Shown here one piece after another: positions 34,728-43,592 of a stretch of DNA of 64,000 bases (within the stretch, counting starts at the first letter, position 1; each line of letters opens with the position of its first letter). The notes below the pieces were generated by a model. That model had not been told where the DNA came from and did not search any database. It saw only the letters and a program-made list of their open reading frames with translations. Made by a program: the position numbers and the translations under genes. The stretch is taken from contig NZ_VJZD01000003.1 of the NCBI RefSeq assembly GCF_009377175.1, positions 53,420 to 117,419 of the forward strand. Reading direction: 5' to 3'. The DNA is from Streptomyces adustus. GTDB lineage: Bacteria > Actinomycetota > Actinomycetes > Streptomycetales > Streptomycetaceae.

Positions 34728-35630
34728 TCAGCCGTGCAGCGGGACAGTGCGGCGGCGGGCGGGTGAGGGGGGCCACCGCAGGTGTACGCCGGTCATGCGG
34801 GCGATGAGGCGCAGATGGGGGCCCGTGTTGCCGACGTACCAGAGCGGGCGTTCCGCCCTGGTCCAGACGTACGCCGGCACGCCTGCGTCCAGGAGGGTCA
34901 TCAGGCGGGGCTCTTCGAGCGTCGCGGCCGAGAGTGCGTACAGCGCCGTCACTCTGGGGGCGATCACGCCGTAGTCGAGCATCCGGGCGAGGGCGTGTTC
35001 GTCGAGGATGGTGTCCTCGGTGGGCAGCGTGACGGGGTACACCGGCGGGAAGGACCGGCCGAGGTCGAGGAACCACTTCACGGTCGCGTAGCGGGGGTCG
35101 ACCAGCCGTGGTCCGAACGGGGCCAGCCATCCCAGCATGAGCCGCGGTCGCACCAGCAGGGCGTGGGTGAACAGGACGCGGAGCAGGGCGACGTTCATCA
35201 TGAACCGCTCCACCTGAGCTTCCGGCGCGGCCAGGTTCTCGTGGCGCAGGTAGCCGGCGACGATGCTGGCGTTGTGGGCGCGGTACCAGGCGGCGGGCGA
35301 CGGTCTGCGGATGCAGTCCATCCAGTACTCGACGCTTCTGGCGCTCGCCTCCCCCGGGACACCGGCGCACAGCAGACGTGCCTCCACCTTGTCCCGGAGG
35401 AGCCCCTCGTTCACTGCACGCCACCATGCGCTGCCAGGGCGCGCACCGGACTCCGTGGCGAGCACTCCGCGTGCGGCGGACCACCGCAGAAAGCTCAGCT
35501 CGGCGTGACCGTACCGGCGCAGGGGCTCGCAGGCCTGCGCGTAGAACTCCCGCGCCAGCGCCAGGCGCGCGGCCACATCGTCCCGGACCAGCGCGATCCG
35601 CCGCTCGGCTCGGGATGCTGCATCGGACAT
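34728..35630 (-). CDS. hypothetical protein
   Basis: 300 residues from the ATG at 35630; the frame is open to 35735, but codons upstream look random. Helical and Arg/Ala/Leu-rich, with segments such as ELSFLRWSAARGVL, SVEYWMDCIRRPSPAAWYRAHNASIVAGYLRHENLAAPEAQVERFMMNVALLRVLFTHALLV and RYATVKWFLDLGRSFPPVYPV. Streptomyces have similar unannotated proteins near DUF2071 genes. No signal peptide. I do not recognise the fold. Confidence 0.65.
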   Translation of the reverse strand: MSDAASRAERRIALVRDDVAARLALAREFYAQACEPLRRYGHAELSFLRWSAARGVLATESGARPGSAWWRAVNEGLLRDKVEARLLCAGVPGEASARSVEYWMDCIRRPSPAAWYRAHNASIVAGYLRHENLAAPEAQVERFMMNVALLRVLFTHALLVRPRLMLGWLAPFGPRLVDPRYATVKWFLDLGRSFPPVYPVTLPTEDTILDEHALARMLDYGVIAPRVTALYALSAATLEEPRLMTLLDAGVPAYVWTRAERPLWYVGNTGPHLRLIARMTGVHLRWPPSPARRRTVPLHG

Positions 35631-35839
35631 GAGTTCAGGATCCGTGATCGCGGCGCGTTCGGCTACCGGCTCGAGGACCTCTTCCTCGGCCCGGCACCGC
35701 GACGAGACGGACAACGGCATCGTCGCGGTGTCCACGGTGCGGACCGGCCTGCGCGACGAGGCCGCTTCCAGCGCGGTGCAGATGAAGGCCGGCCTCCCGC
35801 ACCTGCGGGGATGCCCCCGTCAGCATCGTTCGCCAACTG

Positions 35840-35950
35840 ATCCGGGCCACCATCGGCCGGCCGGCGGGCGGTGGCCGCGCCCACACCACTGTCGGCGCCG
35901 GTGACCAGCGCGACGGCTCCGGCCGTGCCTTGTCGTGGACGGCTGCCTCA
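35840..35950 (-). pseudogene. possible N-terminal SDR remnant
   Basis: A minus-strand frame reads AGAVALVTGADSGVGAATARRPA, the start of a short-chain dehydrogenase Rossmann fold, then dissolves into non-coding sequence. Too short to be functional. Confidence 0.35.
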
Positions 35951-35967
35951 CCACCCCGCGCGGGCGG

Positions 35968-36585
35968 CTACTCGGGCAGTTCCGTGCCGGCCTGTTCGGC
36001 GACCATGTAGCGCGCGTACCAGTCGGGCCAGTCCGGGTCCTCGGCGCCGGTGCGTGCCTCGTGCTCGCCGTGCGCGGCCGCGGCCCGGCGCAGGGCGCCC
36101 ACCAGGTCCTCGGTCGAGGCGAAAGCCGTACTCGCGGGGTCCAGCCGGCCCGGGAGCCGGGTGGTGATCTCCTGCAGGATCCAGCCGTTTCCGTCCGGGT
36201 CGCTGAACGACAGGAACGAGCCGTAGCTGCCGCGCTGCGGGTCCGGACCGGGCACCCGGGCATCGGTCCCGGCGTGGTGGAAGACCCCGCCGGCGTCGTG
36301 GAAGACCTCGCTGGGCTCGGCGCCGCGCCGCTTCAGTTCGTCGCGGGCGGCGTCGATGTCGTCCACGATCAGGTGCAGCCCCCGTGCCGACCCCGGCGCC
36401 TGGTCGGTGACCGAGGTGCCGAAGATGACCGACGCCGGGGAGCCGGGCGGGGTGACCTGGACGACCCGGAAGTCCTCGCCGGTGGTCACGTCCGCGTCGA
36501 GCCGCCAGCCCAGCGCCGTGTAGAACTCCTTGGCCCGGTCGACATCGGACACCGGCACCACCACGACCTCGAGTTTCATGTCCAT
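35968..36585 (-). CDS. VOC family protein with C-terminal extension
   Basis: 205 residues from the ATG at 36585 (AGGAGG 8 nt upstream). One VOC module: KLEVVVVPVSDVDRAKEFYTALGWRLDADVTTGEDFRVVQVTPPGSPASVIFG, GLHLIVDDIDAARDELKRRGAEPSEV, and SYGSFLSFSDPDGNGWILQEI. A tail of about 60 residues (EDLVGALRRAAAAHGEHEARTGAEDPDWPDWYARYMVAEQAG) is typical of a Streptomyces VOC subgroup in which the tail wraps the partner. Enzyme activity unknown. Confidence 0.88.
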   Translation of the reverse strand: MDMKLEVVVVPVSDVDRAKEFYTALGWRLDADVTTGEDFRVVQVTPPGSPASVIFGTSVTDQAPGSARGLHLIVDDIDAARDELKRRGAEPSEVFHDAGGVFHHAGTDARVPGPDPQRGSYGSFLSFSDPDGNGWILQEITTRLPGRLDPASTAFASTEDLVGALRRAAAAHGEHEARTGAEDPDWPDWYARYMVAEQAGTELPE

Positions 36586-37313
36586 GACTTGTGCCTCCTG
36601 TGCGGGAACAACGTGCCTACGCCTACGAGACTCACCGGGCGGCCGCCGCTTCGCACCAGGAGAACTCACGGGTCGGCAGGCGGCCGGGGACACCGGGAGC
36701 AGGGCAGGGGCCCGGCAGCGGGTTCCGGGTCTCGGCCCCGAGGACTGCGGAGTGCCGGTGGCCGCGGTCGCTGCTCACCGGGCTTGAGCTGCTGGGCCAG
36801 CCCGCCCGCGAGGGCCCCTGCGCGCGCCGCCGCCCCGGTGTGCGTCCTCGGCCGCTGCCGATGGCCGGAGCGCTCCACGCATGGCCGTGGCCGCTGCGAC
36901 GGGCGTGATGCATCCGGAGGCTTCCGGGATCCCGGACAAGCCCGCCCGGGAGGATGCCGTCGCCTCGCGCGGCCCCTGCTGCGGCATCCCCGCCCGCACC
37001 GCTGCGGGGCTCGCCGCCCTGCTGCGCGACCGGCCCTGGGCCACCTGATCCCCGGCCGGGCATGTGGCTCGCGCGATCCTGCGCAGACGGCGTCTTGCCT
37101 TGCCAGGAGCAGTGGGAACCCCGGAGAGGCGCGCTCGCTCGAGGTGTCCAGCGGCTTGCGGGCCAACGCCCGCATGGCGCCCTTGAGTGCTGTCCGGGAA
37201 GCGGGTCCAGGGAACCGGGAGGTCCGCTTTTCCAGCCGGACACCGTCGGGCGGCACGAGCGCTTTTGCCGGCTTGCTGTGGAGGTGCCACGAAGGATCGC
37301 GCTGGAGGGGTGG
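36586..37313. other. gene-free stretch
   Basis: About 730 bp of very GC-rich sequence between a VOC gene and an aldo/keto reductase gene. Long frames here are Arg/Pro/Ala-rich products of base composition. No domain, ribosome site or repeat supports a gene. Confidence 0.35.
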
Positions 37314-38294
37314 TCAGTAGCGGGCGCCGGCCGGGGCCGGGATGGCGTCGAGGTCCGCGATGTCCGCGGGGGACAGCCGGACGTCCGCGGCGGCCGCGTT
37401 GTCGGCGAGGTATTTCGGTGTCTTGGTGCCCGGGATGGGGACGACGTGCGGGCCCTGGGTGAGGAGCCAGGCGAGGGCGACCTGCGCGGAGGTGGCGCCG
37501 ATCCGCTCGGCGACCTGGCTGACCTTGGCGGCGATGTCGAGGTTGGCGTGCAGATTCTCTTCCTGGAAGCGCGGCAGACGGCGTCGCTGGTCGTTCTGGG
37601 GCAGGTCGTCGAAGGAGGCGAAGCGGCCGACGAGGAAGCCGCGGCCCAGAGGCGAGTAGGCGAGCAGCCCGATGCCGTGCTCTCGGCAGTGGGGCAGCAC
37701 CTCGGCCTGGACGTCGCGGGTCCACAGGGAGAACTCGGCCTGCACGGTGGCGACCGGATGCACTGCCTGAGCACGCTGGATCTGCTCGACGGTGAGGTTG
37801 ATCTCGGACAGGCCCAGGTGGCGGGCCTTGCCGGCCGCGACCGCCTCGGCCATGGCGCCCCACGTCTCCTCGATGGGGACCTCGGGATCGACGCGGTGGA
37901 GCTGGTAGAGGTCGATGTGGTCGGTGCCCAGGCGGCGCAGGCTGGCGTCGATGGCGGCACGGACGTGTTCGGGCCGGCCGTTGGGCCTGACGATGGGGGA
38001 ACCGCCCGGGCCGCCGGTGGGATCGACGGCCTCCAGGCCGACCTTGGTGGCGATCACTGCCCGGTCGCGCCGGTCGGCCAGGCCCCGGCCGACGAGTGAC
38101 TCGTTGGTGTAGGGGCCGTAGACGTCGGCGGTGTCGATCAGGGTCACGCCCAGATCGAGTGCCTGATGGATGACGGAGAGGGAAGTGGCTTCGTCGCGTG
38201 GCGTGGCCATGTCGTAGGCGAAGGTCATTCCCATGGCGCCCAGGCCGACGACGCCGACCTCAGGTCCACTGGTGCCCAGTGTGGTGGTACGCAT
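37314..38294 (-). CDS. aldo/keto reductase
   Basis: 326 residues. The TIM-barrel catalytic set is present: Asp54 in TLIDTADVYGPYTNE, Tyr59, Lys84 in VIATKVGLE, and His133 in DLYQLHRVD. NADPH-binding signatures PLGRGFLVGRF and VVPIPGTKTPKYLADN close the protein. It resembles the AKR13/YakC type, which reduces aldehydes and ketones with NADPH. A monocistronic gene, probably for detoxification. Confidence 0.92.
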   Translation of the reverse strand: MRTTTLGTSGPEVGVVGLGAMGMTFAYDMATPRDEATSLSVIHQALDLGVTLIDTADVYGPYTNESLVGRGLADRRDRAVIATKVGLEAVDPTGGPGGSPIVRPNGRPEHVRAAIDASLRRLGTDHIDLYQLHRVDPEVPIEETWGAMAEAVAAGKARHLGLSEINLTVEQIQRAQAVHPVATVQAEFSLWTRDVQAEVLPHCREHGIGLLAYSPLGRGFLVGRFASFDDLPQNDQRRRLPRFQEENLHANLDIAAKVSQVAERIGATSAQVALAWLLTQGPHVVPIPGTKTPKYLADNAAAADVRLSPADIADLDAIPAPAGARY

Positions 38295-39101
38295 GGTGTT
38301 CTTCTCTCGTGTGGGTTCCCGGTGCTCATGGCCCGTGGACGGGAAGTGCCGGGAAGGGTCTGGCCTGACGGCAGGGGAATGCCGGGGCTGTCGGCTGTCG
38401 GCTGTCGGCGTGTGGTGGTGGGCCGTGGTTGGCCGAGCTCCTCAGGCGCGGGGCGGCCCTGCTGGTCGGTGCTCTGCGGTGCTCTGCGGTGCTCTGCGGT
38501 GCTCTGCGGTGCTCTGCGGTGCCCTGCATTGCTCTGGTGGTGTGCAGGCTTTCTAGGGCGGCGACGCAGATCTGCGGGAACGTGGGGGAGGGCTGGGACG
38601 GTGTCGCGCAGTGTGTCCGCGGGGGACGTGGGCGCGATCTCCGCGGTCGCCTGCTGCGCCCCGCGTCCGCTGCGGGACCGAGTGCGTAGTCGTCAGTGAG
38701 GACGCGCCCGACACCGAGCATGGTGAGGAAGCCGTCGGAGTGGACGCAGCACGGGTGCAGGTGGCGGTTTCGGCCGTTGCGGAGATCGGGGCGGTTGGGC
38801 GGGGCCTTCCCTCACTCGCGCCGACCCAGGACGCCCGCCCCGCGTCGGTGTGGTCCGGAGTCAGGACGAGGACGGCGTCGCGGGCGGCCCGGTTCCGATC
38901 CGCCGGGTCCGGGTCGGCCGCGACGGTCCTGCGCGCTCCCCCCGCCGGGCCGGTGGGCGATCCGGCGGGGGGAGCCACGCAGTCCGCAGCCGGGGACACC
39001 GAGGCGCGGGACGGTGCTGGGGGCCTTTCCGGAAGGGGGCCGGTCGCCAGGTGCGGTAGGCCCGCCTGCTCCCGAAGGCCGTCACCCCTGCTCGGCCGGA
39101 A
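38295..39101. other. gene-free stretch with tandem repeats
   Basis: About 800 bp upstream of the reductase. It contains three copies of CTGTCGG-type heptamers near 38385-38410 and the 10-bp repeat at 38471-38520. No supported gene. Confidence 0.35.
38471..38520. repeat. 10-bp tandem repeat, five perfect copies
   Basis: The unit GCTCTGCGGT occurs five times without error, with degenerate copies on both sides (38461, 38521, 38531). It lies about 180 bp upstream of the aldo/keto reductase start. A variable-number repeat by structure. Confidence 0.9.
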
Positions 39102-39479
39102 TCACTGGTCCAGGCGCGAGACCTGGTAGTGGGCGATGTACCAGCCGTCCTCCAGGCGCCTCACCAGGACCGCGAGTTTGACGGCCGCCGGAGCCCGGTC
39201 GGTGAAGGTGAACACGGCGTCCAGGTAACCGAGTACGAGGTCGTCCGCGAACCGCCGGGTCTCCAGGACGCGGTAGGCGGCCTTCATCCCGAGCGGTTGC
39301 GAAGCGTAGTACTCGGCGACACTCGGCCTGCCGACGCCGTAGGGGTGCAGTCCCTGGAACACGGCGTCCTCGGTGAAGCCCGCGGCCACATCGTTCGGCT
39401 CGTGGGCGTCGACGGCCGCCTTCCAGCGGTCGAGGACGTCGCGCAGAACCAGTTCGTCGTCCTTCGTCGTGCTGTTCAT
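39102..39479 (-). CDS. SnoaL/NTF2-like protein (SgcJ/DUF4440 type)
   Basis: 125 residues. I pick the ATG at 39479 (AAGGA 7 nt upstream) over the adjoining GTG. NTF2-fold pattern: LRDVLDRWKAAVDAHEPNDVAAGFTEDAVFQGLHPYGVGRPSVAEYYASQP ... LGYLDAVFTFTDRAPAAVKLAVLVRRLEDGWYIAHYQVS. Such proteins act as small isomerases, hydrolases or ligand binders. It lies 34 bp downstream of the SDR gene on the same strand and is probably in its operon. Confidence 0.85.
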   Translation of the reverse strand: MNSTTKDDELVLRDVLDRWKAAVDAHEPNDVAAGFTEDAVFQGLHPYGVGRPSVAEYYASQPLGMKAAYRVLETRRFADDLVLGYLDAVFTFTDRAPAAVKLAVLVRRLEDGWYIAHYQVSRLDQ

Positions 39480-39512
39480 CACGTCATCCTTGCTCGGTGG
39501 TCCGGCGGCTGC

Positions 39513-40238
39513 TCAGTGACCGGCGCTCATGCCGCCGTCGACGTGCAGGATCTCGCCGGTGACGAACGGAGCCGTCTCCAGGAAGAGCACGGCGTCGACG
39601 ATGTCCCCGACCTCGCCCATCCGCCCGACCGGGTGCAGGGCGGCGAGGAAGTCGTGGGTCTCCTCGGCGTGCATGGGGGTCTTGATGGTGCCGGGCGACA
39701 CCGCGTTGACGCGGATGCCGCGGGTGGCGTACTCGATCGCGAGGGACTTGGTGGCGGACTGCAGACCGCCCTTGGTCAGCGACGCCAGCACGGAGGGGAC
39801 GTTGGAGTCCGCGTTGTCGACCAGGCTGGTCGTGACGTTGACGATGTGACCGCCGTCCTGTGCGAGCAGATGCGGGACGGCGAGCTGCGTGATGTGGAAG
39901 AAGCCGGCGACGTTGATGCCCGTCACGGCGGCGTAGTCCTCGGCCGTGTACTGCGTGAACGGCTTGGCGACGAAGATGCCCGCGTTGTTGACCAGGGTGT
40001 CGATACGGCCGAACCGCTCGATCGCGGCGGAGATGACGCGCTGCGCGGTTGCCGGGTCGGCGATGTCGCCCTGGACGGTCAGGACGTCGGCGTCGTCGGC
40101 GGGCGCGATCGTGCGCGAGGTGGCGACGACGGCGTACCCGAGCTTGCGGTAGCCCTCGACGAGGGCGGCGCCGATGCCCTGGGAGGCGCCGGTGACGATC
40201 GCGACCTTCTGGTCGGGCGTCTGGTTCTGAGTGCTCAT
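39513..40238 (-). CDS. SDR-family oxidoreductase lacking the canonical catalytic tyrosine
   Basis: 241 residues. Cofactor motif TGASQGIG (16-23) and NNAG (84-87) are normal, and the C-terminal FVTGEILHVDGGMSAGH is typical. In the active site Ser138 and Lys156 align, but the Tyr of YxxxK is replaced by Ala152 (sequence LASLTKGG). I recall a group of actinobacterial SDRs with this ASLTK variant. Activity may use another proton donor or be lost. The promoter holds a perfect palindrome similar to one at the TetR gene, suggesting TetR control. Confidence 0.88.
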   Translation of the reverse strand: MSTQNQTPDQKVAIVTGASQGIGAALVEGYRKLGYAVVATSRTIAPADDADVLTVQGDIADPATAQRVISAAIERFGRIDTLVNNAGIFVAKPFTQYTAEDYAAVTGINVAGFFHITQLAVPHLLAQDGGHIVNVTTSLVDNADSNVPSVLASLTKGGLQSATKSLAIEYATRGIRVNAVSPGTIKTPMHAEETHDFLAALHPVGRMGEVGDIVDAVLFLETAPFVTGEILHVDGGMSAGH

Positions 40239-40268
40239 GGTGACCTTCTCCGAATGGCTGACCGGTAC

Positions 40269-40286
40269 TAGTCGACCGGTCGACTA
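40269..40286. promoter_or_regulatory. perfect 18-bp palindrome, probable TetR operator
   Basis: TAGTCGACCGGTCGACTA is self-complementary and lies 31 bp upstream of the SDR start. A related sequence lies at the promoter of the TetR gene (44212-44230), sharing ACCGGTCG and the CTA end. Confidence 0.7.
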
Positions 40287-40366
40287 TTTGGAAGGTAGGT
40301 CGGGTCGCCCGGCCTACGGAAGGATCGGATTCCTACCGTCTGGGAGGCGCAGGCTCCCAGCGCAGA

Positions 40367-41305
40367 TCAGCCCGGGAGCGCGTACGGATCGCCGGCGGGC
40401 AGCCAGGCGTCCGGGTCCCTGATACCGAGGTCGCCGATGCCGTCGCAGAGAGCGTCGACGACGGCGAGGACCCCGGCACGGTTCTCGCTCTCGCGCCAGA
40501 CCAGGGACCAGGTCCAGTAGGCCTTCGGTGCGACGATCTCGCGGCGGACGAGGTCCGGGGGGAGCGGATTTGTCTGTCCCTTGGGCGAGTTGACGACGGG
40601 GCGGGTGCAGCGGCGCACGTGGTCGAAGAAGGCGGGGCCGGTGATCGCTCCGTCCGAGATGTGTACCGTACGGGCGCCTGTGGCCTGTGCGAACTCCTCG
40701 CCGTACACGTTCCAGGATGCCCAGGAGGTGACGTCCTCGTCGATGAGGACGTCGGTGTCCCGGGCCGCCACGTCGGGTACGTCGCCGCTGTCACCGCCCC
40801 TGGCGACGGCGTAGAGCCGGTCGGCGCCGATCAGACGGGCCCGCAGCCCGAGCCGCTCGAGGTCTTCGCTGCGCACCCAGCACACGGCGAGGTCGAGGCT
40901 GCCGTCGGCGACCCGCGCGGCCTGGGTGTGGGAGGGGGCGACCCATGCGTCGAGGTGTACCTGGGCGACCGCGGCCGTACGCGAGGTCAGGTCCGCAGGA
41001 AGCCAGTTGACGTAGCCGAGCCGTACGGTCTGGGAGCCGGACAGGCGGCCGGCCCGCTGTTTGAGGTCGTCGGCGCGGTCCAGCAGGGCGCGGGTGTGGG
41101 GGAGGAGGGCGGCTCCGGCCGGGGTGAGGGAGACCCTGCGGCGGTCACGGTCGAAGAGCCGGACCCCCAGGTCTCTTTCGAGCGCCTTGATCTGCTGGGA
41201 GAGCGAGGGGCCCGCGATGAGGAGCCGCTCGGCGGCCCGGCCGAAGTTCAGTTCCTCGGCGACCGCGACGAAGTACCGGAGCTGACGCAGTTCCACACGC
41301 GCCAT
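40367..41305 (-). CDS. LysR-family transcriptional regulator
   Basis: 312 residues from the ATG at 41305 (a GTG three codons upstream is possible). N-terminal winged helix ELRQLRYFVAVAEELNFGRAAERLLIAGPSLSQQIKALERDLGVRLFDRDRRRVSLTPAG; then an effector domain from about 90 (VRLGYVNWLPADLTSRTAAV). It is divergent from the CatC-like/MFS operon across 110 bp and is likely its regulator. Confidence 0.9.
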   Translation of the reverse strand: MARVELRQLRYFVAVAEELNFGRAAERLLIAGPSLSQQIKALERDLGVRLFDRDRRRVSLTPAGAALLPHTRALLDRADDLKQRAGRLSGSQTVRLGYVNWLPADLTSRTAAVAQVHLDAWVAPSHTQAARVADGSLDLAVCWVRSEDLERLGLRARLIGADRLYAVARGGDSGDVPDVAARDTDVLIDEDVTSWASWNVYGEEFAQATGARTVHISDGAITGPAFFDHVRRCTRPVVNSPKGQTNPLPPDLVRREIVAPKAYWTWSLVWRESENRAGVLAVVDALCDGIGDLGIRDPDAWLPAGDPYALPG

Positions 41306-41414
41306 CGTACGCACGCTGGGAGGCTGCGCCTCTCAGCAGCGAGCAAGTCGGTCGTGGCATCGGTGCAGGTGAACGGCGCACGATGGGCTCACCAACGACG
41401 AGGCGGAGTCCATC

Positions 41415-41717
41415 ATGCGAGAGTTCCTGGTCGAGATCACCACCACCGTTCCCGAGGGCACCGGCCAGGCGGAGGTCGACCGACGGCGGGCCGCCGAGGG
41501 TGTCCGTGCGAGGGAGCTGGCCGCGACCGGCCACCTGGCCCGACTGTGGCGTCCCGTGGGCGAGTTGCGCAGCATCGGCGTGTGGCGGGCCGCCGACGAG
41601 GAGGAGCTCCACGAGAAGGTGCTCGCCACCCTGCCGCTGCGCCCGTGGATGACCCTCACCGTCACCCCGCTCGAGTCGCACCCCAACGACCCCGGCCGCA
41701 ACGACGGTACGAAGTGA
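41415..41717 (+). CDS. muconolactone delta-isomerase family (CatC-like) protein
   Basis: 100 residues. It fits the CatC size and pattern: MREFLVEITTTVPEGTGQAEVDRRRAAEGVRARELAATGHLARLWRPVGELRSIGVWRAADEEELHEKVLATLPLRPWMTLTVTPLESHPND. CatC acts in the beta-ketoadipate pathway, but stand-alone members next to transporters are often uncharacterised. Its stop overlaps the start of the MFS gene by four bases (GTGA). Divergent from the LysR gene. Confidence 0.85.
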   Translation: MREFLVEITTTVPEGTGQAEVDRRRAAEGVRARELAATGHLARLWRPVGELRSIGVWRAADEEELHEKVLATLPLRPWMTLTVTPLESHPNDPGRNDGTK

Positions 41718-42961
41718 GCACCTTCTCTCCCTGGGCCCATGTCGCCCGGGCAGCTGCCGCGCTCGCGGCGGGCATGGGGGTCGGACGCTTCGTCTACACC
41801 CCGATCCTGCCCCTGATGCATACCCAGGCGGGCCTGTCGGCCGGAGCCGGGGCGAGCCTGGCCACCGCCAACTACGTCGGCTATCTCGTCGGCGCACTCA
41901 CGGGCATCCTGGCCCCCGCACTGGTCCGCTCGCGCACCGTGCTGCGCGGGTCCCTGCTCCTGCTGACCGGCACGCTCGGCGCGATGCCGCTCACCCACAG
42001 CACCGCCGTGTGGGGCCTGCTGCGGCTGCTGGCCGGACTGGCGAGCGCCCTGGTGTTCGTCGTCGCGGCCGACTCGCTCCTGCACCATCTGCGGGAACAC
42101 CCGCCGCACCTGTCCGGCTGGGCGTTCGGCGGGGTGGGCGGCGGCATCGCGCTGTCCGGTCTGCTGGTCCTGGTACTGCGGTCCGTCGCCGACTGGCGGG
42201 CCGCCTGGTGGGCCGCGGCCGCGCTCGCCGCGGTACTCGCCGCCGCCTCGTGGCACCTGCCGCCTCAGGACGCGCCCGCCGCCCCCACGGTCAGGAGCAG
42301 CGCGAAGCCCCGCACGCACCGCTGGTTCGGTGCGCTGTTCGTGAGCTACACGCTGGAGGGCGTCGGCTACATCGTCGCCGGGACCTTCCTGGTCGCGGCG
42401 ATCGGACAGGGCTCACCCGGCCGGCTCGGCAGCGGTGCCTGGGTGTTCGTGGGCCTGGCCGCCGTGCCGTCCGCGGCGCTGTGGGCCCGGCTGGGGCGCC
42501 GCTGGTCACGTCCCGGACTGCTGCTCACCGCGCTCGTCCTCCAGGCGGTCGGCATCGCCCTGCCCGCCCTGGTCGGCGGTACGGCCGCGGCCCTCGGCTC
42601 GGCGGTCCTGTTCGGCGCCACGTTCATCGGCGTCAGCACGCTCGCCCTGGCAGCCGGAGCCCATCTGCGCGTCCCCCGCTCGGTCGCCCTGCTGACCGCC
42701 GGATACTCGGTCGGCCAGATCCTCGGCCCGCTGGCCGTCGCGCCGGTCCTGCACCATGGCTACCACCGGGCGCTGTTGCTGGCTTCCCTCGTAGTCCTCG
42801 CGGCGGCGGCCGCCGCCGCCGTACTGCGGATCGGCTACCCGCACCACCTGGTCGTAGCAGGACACACAGCACCCGTGGGGCAGCGGGAACCGACCGAGGA
42901 CGACGTGCCTGCCGCGGCCGGTCCTGACGGCACTCGTGGCGCACTGGGCCGGCTGACGTGA
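41714..42961 (+). CDS. YbfB/YjiJ-type MFS transporter
   Basis: 415 residues from the GTG at 41714, coupled to the CatC-like gene. About 12 hydrophobic helices; the first reads AAAALAAGMGVGRFVYTPILPLM, the signature GxGRFxYTPxLPxM of the YbfB family. Others include GYLVGALTGILAPAL, LLRLLAGLASALVFVVAADSLL and LLTAGYSVGQILGPLAVAPVL. Probably an exporter or importer of a small aromatic or acid handled by the isomerase; that link is inference. Confidence 0.9.
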   Translation: MSTFSPWAHVARAAAALAAGMGVGRFVYTPILPLMHTQAGLSAGAGASLATANYVGYLVGALTGILAPALVRSRTVLRGSLLLLTGTLGAMPLTHSTAVWGLLRLLAGLASALVFVVAADSLLHHLREHPPHLSGWAFGGVGGGIALSGLLVLVLRSVADWRAAWWAAAALAAVLAAASWHLPPQDAPAAPTVRSSAKPRTHRWFGALFVSYTLEGVGYIVAGTFLVAAIGQGSPGRLGSGAWVFVGLAAVPSAALWARLGRRWSRPGLLLTALVLQAVGIALPALVGGTAAALGSAVLFGATFIGVSTLALAAGAHLRVPRSVALLTAGYSVGQILGPLAVAPVLHHGYHRALLLASLVVLAAAAAAAVLRIGYPHHLVVAGHTAPVGQREPTEDDVPAAAGPDGTRGALGRLT

Positions 42962-43590
42962 CGCCGCTGACGACCACGGCACGTGATCTCGCGATGGTCG
43001 CCCTCGATGTGGCGACCGGCAAACCCGTGGAGCAGGGCGATCGGCCGCTCGCCCTCGCGCAAGGCCGAGGGCTCGATCTCATCAAGGCCCGGGCCCTCGT
43101 GTTCGACGGGGAGCGCATCCTACCCAGCGCCCCGTCGCCCGCCTGCCGGACGAGGACGCCGCTTCTCCCGTACGGCAGGAGCCGCACGGGCCGGTCGAGG
43201 ACCGGCCGTGGCACCGGGGCCGCTGGTCGTCCTCGACCTGGAGCGGATCGGGCTGACGGCACGGGCGAGGGGCCGCCGGATCCCGCCGTGGACCGGGCGG
43301 ACGGAGCCGGTCGACTCGGCGGCCCGGCGGCGGCCCGGCGGCGGCCCGGCGGCGGCCCGGCGGCGGCCCGGCGGCGGGCCGGGAAGCGCCGGGTGGCGGG
43401 CGAACCCGTCCTCGCCGCTCCGGCGTTCGCCGCCGGGGTCGGTGACGGGCCTGCCGACGGACCGTGACTGCCCGCCGGTGACACGCTCGCGACCGTACCG
43501 GCCGCCCTCAAGGCGGCGTGATGGAGCTGGAGGCCGTACGCCCGCGCAATGCCGTCGAGGGCGCGGCGGTCGTACACGTCTGGCGCGGCT
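42958..43590 (+). pseudogene. GPP34 (Golgi phosphoprotein 3) family gene, multiply frameshifted
   Basis: The start is good (MTPLTTTARDLAMVALDVATGKPVEQGDRPLALAQG ... ARALVFDGERILPS), as in bacterial GPP34 proteins. A second frame then holds ARLPDEDAASPVRQEPHGPVEDRPWHRGRW, and the first frame returns with GEPVLAAPAFAAGVGD. Two other frames give TLATVPAALKAA and MELEAVRPRNAVEGAAVVHVWRG at the end. These pieces are in the normal family order, so one gene of about 210 residues has several indels. An 11-bp repeat sits inside it. It overlaps the MFS stop (TGACG), so it was cotranscribed. Confidence 0.65.
43321..43375. repeat. 11-bp tandem repeat, five perfect copies, inside the GPP34 remnant
   Basis: GGCCCGGCGGC occurs five times in a row. 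Since 11 is not a multiple of three, each copy gained or lost changes the reading frame of the host gene. Confidence 0.9.
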
Positions 43591-43592
43591 GC

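Noticed and set aside
36632..37960. 442-codon minus-strand frame running into the aldo/keto reductase
   Set aside because: Overlaps the reductase in a different frame and is Arg/Ser/Pro-rich noise.
38471..43375. Tandem repeats at 38471 and 43321 considered as CRISPR arrays
   Set aside because: Units of 10 and 11 bp are directly adjacent without spacers; no cas genes nearby.
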